Below, piece by piece: positions 7,267-13,446 of a stretch of 13,446 nt of DNA. The notes beneath the pieces are model-generated. The model did no database searches. It was not told the DNA's origin and worked only from the letters and a program-made list of their open reading frames with translations. Source of the DNA: an uncultured Prevotella sp. (GTDB lineage Bacteria > Bacteroidota > Bacteroidia > Bacteroidales > Bacteroidaceae); contig CALCHM010000048.1 in assembly GCA_937901345.1 (NCBI GenBank), positions 1 through 13,446 on the forward strand, in the 5' to 3' direction. The position numbers and the translations under genes were made by a program. Position 1 is the first letter of the stretch; the number at the start of each line of letters is the position of its first letter.

Positions 7267-7545
7267 TTATCCAAACAAATCAGAGTGCGTGCCCGTATCA
7301 GTCAATATCAATATAAGTTCATCCTCGCGCTGTTCCCAAATAAGCAACCAGTCTGGTTGAATATGACATTCCCAAAGTCCCTTCCATTCGCCCACAAGTT
7401 TGTGAGCCTTATAGCGAGCAGGAAGCGTACCTGTTTCAGCCAATAAAGTAACCACTTCTTCAAACAATGCCTTGTTGCAACCGCGTTTTAAACATTTCTT
7501 GTAGGAGCGCTTAAATTGGTTTGTGAAAAGAATGACATATTTCAT
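7267..7545 (-). CDS. YafQ-family type II toxin (RelE superfamily mRNA interferase)
   Basis: A 92-residue protein at the usual YafQ length. All the residues known to matter in E. coli YafQ have counterparts: His48 (in AHKL), His61, Asp65-Trp66 (in ECHIQPDW), His87 and Phe91 (in TGTHSDLFG). The toxin should therefore be an active ribosome-dependent endoribonuclease cutting mRNA in the A site. Its ATG overlaps the antitoxin stop by the sequence ATGA at 7542-7545, giving the translational coupling typical of type II pairs. Downstream, a 15-bp perfect inverted repeat followed by a T run (7124-7182) may end transcription. The pair sits between repeat arrays, which fits a mobile addiction module. 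The family call is firm; activity is inferred. Confidence 0.92.
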   Translation of the reverse strand: MKYVILFTNQFKRSYKKCLKRGCNKALFEEVVTLLAETGTLPARYKAHKLVGEWKGLWECHIQPDWLLIWEQREDELILILTDTGTHSDLFG

Positions 7546-7739
7546 GACTCCAGTTCATTCATGAGTTCAGTCACGCTATTCACTCTTGTAACTTTTCCAC
7601 GGCGCACTTCGTTGACAGCACGCGATAGCGTACCCTTGTGCGTAACGCGCAAAATAGATACCCCATTGAGACTATTCAAAATCTTGCGCAAACCAGGCAA
7701 CAATGTCTTATCTTCAACATTCAAAACTATTTGAGTCAT
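7542..7739 (-). CDS. Antitoxin of the YafQ-type pair
   Basis: A 65-residue protein when started at ATG 7737-7739 (MTQIVLNVEDK...). Extension to GTG 7743-7745 adds two residues and is possible. The N-terminal half reads like a beta-strand and helix (IVLNVEDKTLLPGLRKIL). The C-terminal half is a basic-then-acidic segment ending TELMNELES, as expected of the toxin-neutralising tail. I do not recognise a standard RelB/DinJ ribbon-helix-helix or a Phd fold, so the family is left open. Position supports the call: it comes first in the operon and overlaps the YafQ-type toxin by 4 nt. A TACTTTTG box lies at 7785-7792, giving a leader of roughly 35-40 nt; the complex probably autoregulates there. Confidence 0.82.
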   Translation of the reverse strand: MTQIVLNVEDKTLLPGLRKILNSLNGVSILRVTHKGTLSRAVNEVRRGKVTRVNSVTELMNELES

Positions 7740-7784
7740 ATTCACAGCATTAATTTAATCAATAATATCAAGATGTTTCGCATG

Positions 7785-7792
7785 CAAAAGTA
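7785..7792 (-). promoter_or_regulatory. Candidate -7 box of the toxin-antitoxin operon
   Basis: TACTTTTG on the minus strand fits TAnnTTTG and lies 46 nt before the antitoxin ATG, where an autoregulated promoter is expected. There is no clear -33 box. The repeat arm A begins only 11 nt upstream. Confidence 0.5.
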
Positions 7793-7802
7793 AGAAAAAA
7801 TT

Positions 7803-7921
7803 GCTCACAGAATCCACGGAACACACAGAAATTCTTACTCCGCATGGAGCGAGAACAAAACAAAACTTCCTTTCTGTTGATGATAATAAAAACTTCTGTG
7901 TGTTCCGTGTTTTCTGTGTGC
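7803..7921 (+). repeat. Module A, complete inverted repeat
   Basis: Arms 7803-7830 and 7894-7921 are inverted partners at 25 of 28 positions by my count. Each is a triad of 9-nt iterons (cacagaatc / cacggaaca / cacagaaat on the left). The 63-nt loop holds CCGCATGG at 7840-7847, followed by agcgagaac. Confidence 0.8.
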
Positions 7922-7927
7922 AAACAA

Positions 7928-8104
7928 ATACGCGCAGATCACGTGATACGTGGAGGCCCATAATCAACGTGATTTCACAGATTCAACAGATTCCCTGCGG
8001 GGCATTTTTTGTCTCCACGGATCTCGAGGATCACGAGGAAAATCTGTTTAATCCCTGTAATCACGTTGATAAAAACCTTTGCGCCCTTTGCGCCTTCGCG
8101 TGAG
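7928..8104 (+). repeat. Module B copy 7 plus module C
   Basis: Complete unit: X 7928-7955, Y 7963-7991, X' 8013-8037, Y' 8041-8070. Module C at 8076-8104 has three 9-nt iterons (cctttgcgc, cctttgcgc, cttcgcgtg). The unit follows module A without a gap and is followed by another module A, showing the A-B-C order of the array. Confidence 0.8.
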
Positions 8105-8120
8105 ACAAGAAAATAATATC

Positions 8121-8216
8121 GCACACAGAATCCACAAAATTCACAGAATGTCTTCATCCGCATGGAGCGAGAGTGAAACAAATCGCAATTCTGTGTGTTC
8201 CGTGCTTTCTGTGTGC
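8121..8216 (+). repeat. Module A, second complete inverted repeat
   Basis: Arms 8121-8148 and 8189-8216 match inversely at 22 of 28 positions. CCGCATGG lies at 8158-8165 in a loop shorter than in the first copy (40 nt). Confidence 0.75.
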
Positions 8217-8222
8217 AAACAA

Positions 8223-8291
8223 ATACGCGTAGATTCTCGTGATACGCTGGAGATAAATAATCAACGTGATTTCACAGAAACAGACTCCCTG
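8223..8291 (+). repeat. Module B copy 8, left half only
   Basis: X and Y only; the unit breaks off after ccctgc, just before the DUF3467 terminator. The missing right half and the palindromic terminator at the breakpoint suggest a deletion or insertion joint. Confidence 0.65.
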
Positions 8292-8301
8292 CTATCCCAA
8301 C

Positions 8302-8328
8302 AAAAAAGGGCGCACGTACGTGCGTCCC
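8302..8328 (-). terminator. Intrinsic terminator of the DUF3467 gene, built from a GGACGCACG-type palindrome
   Basis: On the minus strand a GGG(A)CGCAC...GTGCGCCC hairpin with a GTAC loop is followed by six T (A-run 8302-8307). It lies 24 nt past the stop codon. The stem sequence is the same kind as the palindromic insert at 165-254 and 4832-4925, so a repeat has apparently been put to use as a terminator. Confidence 0.75.
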
Positions 8329-8351
8329 TACTTTTCAAATGTATTTATGCA

Positions 8352-8669
8352 TTATACTCCAAAGGGATTGGCAGTCTTGCCTCCCTGAGCAGGTGCTTCC
8401 TGAGGAGCTGCGAGTTCGATAGGACCGAAAGTCTTTTCGTACTTGATAATGTTATCCTGAAGAGCAAAGAGGAGACGCTTGGCATGTTCGGGGTTCATCA
8501 CAATGCGACTCTTTACATTTGCCTTGGGCAATCCGGGCATCACACTCACAAAGTCAAGTACCATTTCGGTTTTGCCGTGTGAGATAATGGCGAGGTTAGC
8601 ATACGTACCACCCGCAACTTCAGGGGTGAGTTCTATTTGAAGTCCGTTTTGTTGTTTTTGATCTGACAT
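8352..8669 (-). CDS. DUF3467 domain protein
   Basis: A 105-residue cytosolic protein without a signal peptide or membrane segment. It matches my memory of the DUF3467 pattern: an IELTPEVAGGTYANLAIISH start, a VSVMPGLPKANVKSRIVM middle, and a NPEHAKRLLFALQDNI helix. The last ~20 residues (from about 86) are Pro/Ala/Gly-rich and probably disordered. The function of the family is unknown; the MNPEHAKRL...ALQ segment is its most conserved-looking part. The gene stands alone: 241 nt of simple-sequence DNA separates it from the GH2 gene upstream, and a hairpin/T-tract terminator lies just after its stop (8302-8328). No TAnnTTTG box was found directly upstream, so read-through from the GH2 transcript is possible. 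Confidence 0.85.
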   Translation of the reverse strand: MSDQKQQNGLQIELTPEVAGGTYANLAIISHGKTEMVLDFVSVMPGLPKANVKSRIVMNPEHAKRLLFALQDNIIKYEKTFGPIELAAPQEAPAQGGKTANPFGV

Positions 8670-8760
8670 AAAATTGTTAGGTTATGAGGTTAAAAGGAAC
8701 GGGGAACGTTGAGAGTTTAACGTTGAACGTTGAAAGAGGAACGGGGAGAGGAGAGGTTTT

Positions 8761-8879
8761 GTTCTGAGGTTAGGAAGTTCTGAAGTTCTGAGGTTGGGAG
8801 GTTAAGAGGTCTAGGTGACCCGGATGGTTACTTCTTAACCTCAGAACTTCAGAACCTCAGAACTTCAGAACCTCAGAAC
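8761..8879. repeat. 50-bp inverted repeat between the GH2 and DUF3467 genes
   Basis: Arms 8761-8810 and 8830-8879 are inverted partners at 43 of 50 positions by my count, with a 19-nt loop (8811-8829). Both arms are made of gttctgagg/ttctgaagt words. The GH2 transcript would fold here 31 nt after its stop. There is no T-run, so a stabiliser or terminator role is open. Confidence 0.85.
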
Positions 8880-8897
8880 TTCAGAACCTCAGAACTC
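8839..8897. repeat. 16-bp tandem repeat (cctcagaacttcagaa), 3.7 units
   Basis: Three perfect units (8839-8854, 8855-8870, 8871-8886) and an 11-nt partial unit. It forms most of the right arm of the inverted repeat and ends 13 nt from the GH2 stop codon. Confidence 0.92.
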
Positions 8898-8910
8898 TTT
8901 TTCCAACTAT

Positions 8911-11900
8911 TTACTTCACACGGATGCGCAACTTGTAGTTCATCTTCTTGTTGGGCACCTTATACTTTTCAATAGTATCTACACCACCACAAGAGGCATT
9001 ACCCACACCACGGTGGCAAGCATCGAAGTGGAGCACCGTATAAGGACGGTTCTGCATTTCCCAAAGGTGGTTGCTCTTCATGAGGTCGGCATCCGTCCAG
9101 GGGAGAGCGCTGAAACTTACATGGCCTTCTGTTTCTACAACAATACCGAAACCTGTAGCGTCTGTGAGCGTAAGCTCACGGAGTTCTTCACGCTGACCTG
9201 TAGATTGGGGTTTCACATAACGTTCGTGCATCTTGCCCACTTCTGAAGTGTAGCGACCTACAATCACACCTGCCTTACGGTCGGAATAGTTTTCCCAAGG
9301 ACCGAGACCGTAGTAATCTACCTGCTTGAGCGCAGAGTCGATGTGACAAACAAGACCCGCACGGCGCAATTCACCATGCTTGGGAGTGAAGGTTGCATCT
9401 ACGTCCATGATACCCTGAGGATAGAGCGTGTAAACGATGTCGGTCTTACAGAGCGAACCGTCACGAGAGGTTGTCACAACAATGCGGTCTGCCTGTTCGT
9501 CAATCTTAAACGTACCGTGCTCTTCGAGTCCGTTGTTGGTGTTACCAAAGCGGTCGTTTTCAATCCAGCGGTGGTTGTCATAAACGAAGCCTTGACCATC
9601 CTTAATAATTTCGCGACCATCGAGGAGCAGACCAATGAGTTGGCCGTTCGCTTCGTTGAAGATGGCCTTGATCTTGTCGTTACCGAGGTGTACCTTACCG
9701 TTTTGGTTGATGCCATTTTCAAACGCACCCTTACCCTTGAGTGTTACAAGTGCGGGACGTGCCACGAGTTCGTACTGCTGGAGTGCTACTTCATGACCTG
9801 CAGCGGCAAACACTTGTTCCGTAGTGTGACACACGCGGAGGTTCAAGAGAATTTCTTCACCCTTCTGTTCGGCCTTTGCCAACTTCACCTTGGGCACCTT
9901 AATCGTTACCACTTCCTTTTCGCCTTCACCACCTGCGGTGAGTGCCACTTGCTTCTGAGCAACGACGTTACCATTCTTCACCACTTCGTAAACGAGGTAG
10001 AAGTCTGACAGCGGCGTGAAGTTGTACATATTCTTGAGTTCTACGGTCACGGTGTTGGCCTTCTTATCTACTCCGAGGAGGTTGAATTTGATAAACTCAT
10101 GCGCAGCCTTCACTTCCTTGAGTTTCGCACTCTCATGGCGTGTGGCGGGGATGATACCGTTAGAGCAGAAGTTGCCTTGGTGAGGACCAGGGAAGTCATA
10201 ACCTGTATGGAGGTTGTAGATGCCCTGCTTAATTTCACGGGGTTCGTAAATCGCTTGGTCCACCCAGTCCCAGATACAGCCACCGATCGTAGAGTTACTG
10301 CTTTCAATAGATTCCCAATATTCGGGCAAGTTACCGATGGCATTACCCATAGCGTGTGCATATTCACAGATGAACATGGGTTTGTCGAGGTCGTTGGTGT
10401 AACGTGCCATCCAGTCCATACCGGGATACATCTTTGAGTAGAAGTCACTGTACTTGCTACCACCATAAGGTTTGTCGATACGTGTTCCTTCATAGTGGAT
10501 AGGACGAGAGTCGAGCGCTGCAGCAGCTTCGTAACAATCCTTGAAGTTCTTACCTGCACCCGCTTCGTTACCCAAACTCCACATCACTACTGAGGGGTGA
10601 TTGCGGTCGCGAAGCACCATGCGGTCGATACGGTCAACGAAGGCAGGAATCCAACTTTCGCGGTCTGAGATAGACTGGTTGGCATGGTCTTCCAAGTCGG
10701 CTTCGTCACAAGTGTAGAGACCGTAGTGGTCAAACATGGCATACATACGTGCCGCATTAGGATAGTGCGACGTACGGATGGTGTTGATATTGTTCTGCTT
10801 CATCAAGAGCACGTCTTCGAGCATGGACTCTGTAGTCACGGCACGTCCGTAAAGGGGATGCGAGTCGTGACGGTTCACACCCTTGAAGAACACACGCTTG
10901 CCATTGATGTAAACGATGGAGTTTTCAATCTTGATATCGCGGAAACCATACTTCGTAGAGAATGCCATTTCTTCCTTACCCGCAGCGTCCTTCTGGATGA
11001 TGCGCACGGTATAAAGGTTGGGTGTTTCTGCCGTCCACGCTGCTACGTTCTGGAGTTCAAATGCCACCGCTGCACGATAGCGTGAGAAACCTGCATCGAA
11101 GAGGCCGTAAGTCACTTCCTGCTGTGCCACTTCTTGTCCCTGGGGGTCGAACACCTTCACCGTGATGAGTTTCTTTTCATCATGACCTCCCTGGATGGGG
11201 TCGAAGCGCATTTCTACCTGCATCGTTGCATCCTTGTAGTCGGGAGAGAGCGTTGACGTGATATAATGGTCGCGCACACTCACTGTAGGAACATTATACA
11301 CATACACATCGCGGAAGATACCCGACATGCGGAACATGTCCTGACATTCCAAATAAGAACCGTCGCTCCAACGGAACACTTCTACAGCGAGGGTGTTTGC
11401 TGCACCCTTCTTCAAGAACTTGGTGATGTCAAATTCCGCAACGTTGTTTGCGCCTTGTGTGTAACCCACATATTCACCGTTGATCCACACGTTGGCTGCT
11501 GAGTAAATACCACCGAAGTGGAGAATCGTGCGCTGCTCGTTCCAATCTGCAGGAACAGTGAACGTGCGAACGTACGAACCTACGGGATTGATACCATAGT
11601 TCTTACCGCCGTCATTATAACCCGGGCGTGCCTTGATGAAGGGAGGCGTATTGCCGTGAGGATATTCCACGTTGCAATAAATGGGGCGGTCGTAACCGTA
11701 CATTTCCCAGTTTGAGGGCACAGGGATTTCGTCCCATTGGCTCACGTCATACCCTTCCTTGAAGAAGTCGAGCGGACGCTGTGAGGGTTCTGAAACGAAG
11801 TGGAACTTCCAAGTGCCGTTGAGCGTCATGTATTGCTTATTCACGGGTTCTGTCCAGGGGGTTGCATAATAGGCAGCATCGGCAAGCATGTCGGCTTCTG

Positions 11901-12933
11901 TAGCATAAGGCATGTAAGTCGCTACAGCTACTTCCTTATTGATGCCAAACACGGTTTCATCCTCCCAAATGGGCGACTGAATCTTGGGCTTTTCTACCTG
12001 TTCGAAGGTAAACCACGCTGCCTTGTCCTGAGCGTCATAATCTGTGAGCATCATCTTACCATCCTTGAGGGCATACATCGTTTTGCCGTCCTTACCCTTA
12101 ACGCCAGCAGAGAGGATGCGGTAAGCACCGGGCATTTCTGCTACGGGTTGGAACTCCCAACGAGCATTGTTCCACACACCTTCCTGTGCTGTCCACTGAA
12201 TGAGTTGCTTGATGCCCATATTGTCGCCACCATCGTCGAAGTGCTGTGTGTAAAACGCACCACCCACCACGCGCTGCTTCAAGTCAAGCATCTTGATGCT
12301 CCAATACTGTCCGCGGTTCATTTTGTCCACCGCTTCACCCACGATGCGCGCATTGTTCTCGCCGCTATCGCCGTTACCGAGCACGAGTTCGGGCTGCGCC
12401 ACACTGCGAATGCGGTAGGTCAAGTTGTCGTCAAAACCTGAAACCACCGAAGCCTTAATGTTAAACATGGCCTTGCGGTTACCCTGTGCCTTTGCCTTAT
12501 CAGTAAGGGCGAGCTTGCCGTTCGCACCCACCACCATGGCCTTGGCGGGTTGGTTACTGGGAATGAGGTAAACCATTCCGTCGGCAGCGGGTTCCGTGCG
12601 CCACAATTGGAATTCGTCAGAACCGTTGTTCTCACCCATCTCTACACGACCATCGTCCGTGCAGCGCACTGCGAGATTGCTGAAGGGGTTAATGATACGC
12701 CAACTTCCGGCTAGTTCCGTCACTGTCCAGTGTTGCTCCGCCTGAGCGGCGTCCGTCTTTGCCAACAGAACACTTCCGTCAGCACTGTACGTCAACACCT
12801 GACCTGCCTTCGTAGCAGTCTCTACATTGTAAAGGTTGCCCTTCACAAAGTTCTGAGCCACCACTGCGCCCATGGTCACCACCATTAAGAGGGCAACAGC
12901 CAACAAGCGCTTGATTCGAATGAATGCATGCAT
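8911..12933 (-). CDS. Secreted GH2 beta-galactosidase (LacZ-type) with N-terminal ricin-like extension
   Basis: A 1340-residue enzyme. Residues 1-27 are a Sec signal peptide (...MGAVVAQ) without a lipobox, so a periplasmic or secreted location is expected. Residues ~30-315 form an extension with QxW-like motifs (QHW 67-69, QYW 209-211, and W-F near 307), probably two ricin-type beta-trefoil repeats that bind sugars. Then follow the LacZ domains: sugar-binding jelly roll ~367-550, Ig-like ~552-665, TIM barrel ~667-950 with acid/base Glu790 in SLGNEAG and nucleophile Glu857 in FICEYAHAMGN, a linker domain ~955-1060, and the beta-galactosidase small-chain domain ~1080-1335. NRHDSHP and RTSHYPN are conserved substrate-pocket motifs. 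Without the extension the length is ~1025 residues, matching E. coli LacZ. It hydrolyses terminal beta-galactosides; host or plant glycans are plausible substrates. A Bacteroidetes-type promoter lies just upstream. No SusC/SusD genes are in the window. Confidence 0.95.
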   Translation of the reverse strand: MHAFIRIKRLLAVALLMVVTMGAVVAQNFVKGNLYNVETATKAGQVLTYSADGSVLLAKTDAAQAEQHWTVTELAGSWRIINPFSNLAVRCTDDGRVEMGENNGSDEFQLWRTEPAADGMVYLIPSNQPAKAMVVGANGKLALTDKAKAQGNRKAMFNIKASVVSGFDDNLTYRIRSVAQPELVLGNGDSGENNARIVGEAVDKMNRGQYWSIKMLDLKQRVVGGAFYTQHFDDGGDNMGIKQLIQWTAQEGVWNNARWEFQPVAEMPGAYRILSAGVKGKDGKTMYALKDGKMMLTDYDAQDKAAWFTFEQVEKPKIQSPIWEDETVFGINKEVAVATYMPYATEADMLADAAYYATPWTEPVNKQYMTLNGTWKFHFVSEPSQRPLDFFKEGYDVSQWDEIPVPSNWEMYGYDRPIYCNVEYPHGNTPPFIKARPGYNDGGKNYGINPVGSYVRTFTVPADWNEQRTILHFGGIYSAANVWINGEYVGYTQGANNVAEFDITKFLKKGAANTLAVEVFRWSDGSYLECQDMFRMSGIFRDVYVYNVPTVSVRDHYITSTLSPDYKDATMQVEMRFDPIQGGHDEKKLITVKVFDPQGQEVAQQEVTYGLFDAGFSRYRAAVAFELQNVAAWTAETPNLYTVRIIQKDAAGKEEMAFSTKYGFRDIKIENSIVYINGKRVFFKGVNRHDSHPLYGRAVTTESMLEDVLLMKQNNINTIRTSHYPNAARMYAMFDHYGLYTCDEADLEDHANQSISDRESWIPAFVDRIDRMVLRDRNHPSVVMWSLGNEAGAGKNFKDCYEAAAALDSRPIHYEGTRIDKPYGGSKYSDFYSKMYPGMDWMARYTNDLDKPMFICEYAHAMGNAIGNLPEYWESIESSNSTIGGCIWDWVDQAIYEPREIKQGIYNLHTGYDFPGPHQGNFCSNGIIPATRHESAKLKEVKAAHEFIKFNLLGVDKKANTVTVELKNMYNFTPLSDFYLVYEVVKNGNVVAQKQVALTAGGEGEKEVVTIKVPKVKLAKAEQKGEEILLNLRVCHTTEQVFAAAGHEVALQQYELVARPALVTLKGKGAFENGINQNGKVHLGNDKIKAIFNEANGQLIGLLLDGREIIKDGQGFVYDNHRWIENDRFGNTNNGLEEHGTFKIDEQADRIVVTTSRDGSLCKTDIVYTLYPQGIMDVDATFTPKHGELRRAGLVCHIDSALKQVDYYGLGPWENYSDRKAGVIVGRYTSEVGKMHERYVKPQSTGQREELRELTLTDATGFGIVVETEGHVSFSALPWTDADLMKSNHLWEMQNRPYTVLHFDACHRGVGNASCGGVDTIEKYKVPNKKMNYKLRIRVK

Positions 12934-12979
12934 AAGCAGTAAAGATTTATAATTGGTTATTAATGAAATTCAGTGACGA

Positions 12980-13013
12980 CAAAGTTACCACTAATATTCG
13001 ATATGAGCAACAA
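12980..13013 (-). promoter_or_regulatory. Bacteroidetes-type promoter of the GH2 gene
   Basis: On the minus strand TTGTTG (13008-13013) and TAACTTTG (12980-12987) are separated by 20 nt, matching the Bacteroidetes primary sigma factor pattern (-33 TTTG/TTG, -7 TAnnTTTG). The start point would be near 12972, leaving a leader of about 40 nt. Confidence 0.75.
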
Positions 13014-13102
13014 TTTATTTTCCCTCAACAGAAATAGATGCATCTGATATTCATGTCCTGCACACATTTCTCCACGTATCACGACTCTTTTTTTTACCCA
13101 CT

Positions 13103-13282
13103 GATACGCGTAGATCCCCGTGATACGCTGGAGATAAACAATCAACGTGATTTCACAGATTCAACGGTTACCATGCGGGGCGTTTTCTTGTCTCCACGGA
13201 TCACGGGGATCACGAGGAATTTCTGTTTAATCCGTAAAATCAGTTGATAAAAACCTTTGCGCCCTTTGCGCCTTTGCGTGAG
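13103..13282 (+). repeat. Module B copy 9 plus module C
   Basis: Complete X-Y-spacer-X'-Y' (Y' ends 13247) with CCATGCGG at 13171-13178. Module C at 13254-13282 has 9-nt cctttgcgc iterons. It lies about 90 nt upstream of the GH2 promoter. Confidence 0.78.
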
Positions 13283-13285
13283 TAA

Positions 13286-13446
13286 TCTCTCCACGGATCA
13301 CGAGGATCACGAGGAAAATCAGTGTAATCCGTGTAATCACGTTGATAATAAAATCTTCTGTGCTTTCCGTGCTTTCTGTGTGCAAAAAAATTACGCGTAG
13401 ATCCCCGTAATCCGTGGAGACAAATAATCAACATGATTTCACAGAT
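13286..13446 (+). repeat. Module X'-Y' half, A' triad and start of module B copy 10
   Basis: An extra X'-Y' half (13288-13345) follows module C, then an A' triad (13353-13382) and X-Y of another B unit (13391-13446) cut by the window edge. The same C, X'-Y', A', B order recurs at 4625-4790, so this is a fixed sub-arrangement. Confidence 0.7.

Noticed and set aside
7740..7745. GTG start two codons before the antitoxin ATG
   Set aside because: ATG at 7737-7739 gives a normal start; the GTG adds only two residues. The six residues added from TTG 5572 to the TlpA-like protein were rejected likewise.
9343..10008. Plus-strand 221-codon ORF antisense to GH2
   Set aside because: Shadow of a strongly supported coding frame; Cys/His-rich and without domain features. 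Same for 11800-12441, 1532-2047 and 3512-4087.
13240..13434. Minus-strand 64-codon ORF reading as tripeptide repeats (DYT, DPR, GAK)
   Set aside because: It lies wholly in repeat modules; the pattern follows from the 9-nt iterons. Similar ORFs occur in the other arrays with no gene-like start.

Overview
This window looks like a chromosomal segment of a Bacteroidales bacterium, probably Prevotella-like. The evidence is: an Omp28-type lipoprotein, a DUF6029-type outer-membrane protein, a DUF3467 protein and a signal-peptide-bearing GH2 beta-galactosidase; start regions with little sign of Shine-Dalgarno control; and promoter boxes of the Bacteroidetes type (-33 TTTG/TTG, -7 TAnnTTTG). All eight credible genes lie on the minus strand. 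About a quarter of the window is intergenic DNA, and most of that is dispersed repeat sequence. No rRNA, tRNA, transposase, integrase or CRISPR array was seen.

Layout from high to low coordinate, which is the direction of transcription. (1) 12934-13446: a promoter for the GH2 gene plus two repeat units. (2) 8911-12933: a 1340-residue secreted GH2 beta-galactosidase with an unusual ~310-residue N-terminal extension containing ricin-like QxW motifs. (3) 8670-8910: simple-sequence DNA with a 50-bp-arm inverted repeat. (4) 8352-8669: DUF3467, ending in a hairpin/T-tract terminator. (5) 7740-8351: repeat array. (6) 7267-7739: a YafQ-type toxin-antitoxin pair. (7) 6795-7266: repeat DNA, a 15-bp perfect inverted repeat, and the permease promoter. 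(8) 5766-6794: an SO_0444/YraQ-type metal permease with a His/Cys-rich loop. (9) 5060-5554: a secreted TlpA/thioredoxin-like protein. (10) 4166-5059: a dense repeat array. (11) 2474-4165 and 386-2458: a two-gene operon for the DUF6029 barrel and an Omp28 lipoprotein with an N-terminal CxxC and duplicated C-terminal domains, closed by a good intrinsic terminator at 346-376.

The TlpA-like protein, the CxxC lipoprotein and the barrel protein could form an envelope thiol/outer-membrane group. The permease would remove metal ions from the cytosol, and the GH2 enzyme would process galactosides in the periplasm. These links rest on context only.

The most unusual content is the intergenic repeat system. 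Its full unit on the plus strand runs A - loop - A' - X - Y - spacer - X' - Y' - C. A/A', X/X' and Y/Y' are inverted partners, each made of about three 9-nt iterons. X-Y-X'-Y' is interleaved, which is pseudoknot topology. An octamer in the A-loop (CCGCATGG) is the exact reverse complement of one in the B-spacer (CCATGCGG). Every copy points the same way, opposite to the genes. Two copies carry a separate BIME-like palindromic insert built on GGACGCACG. I know of no described function for this arrangement.
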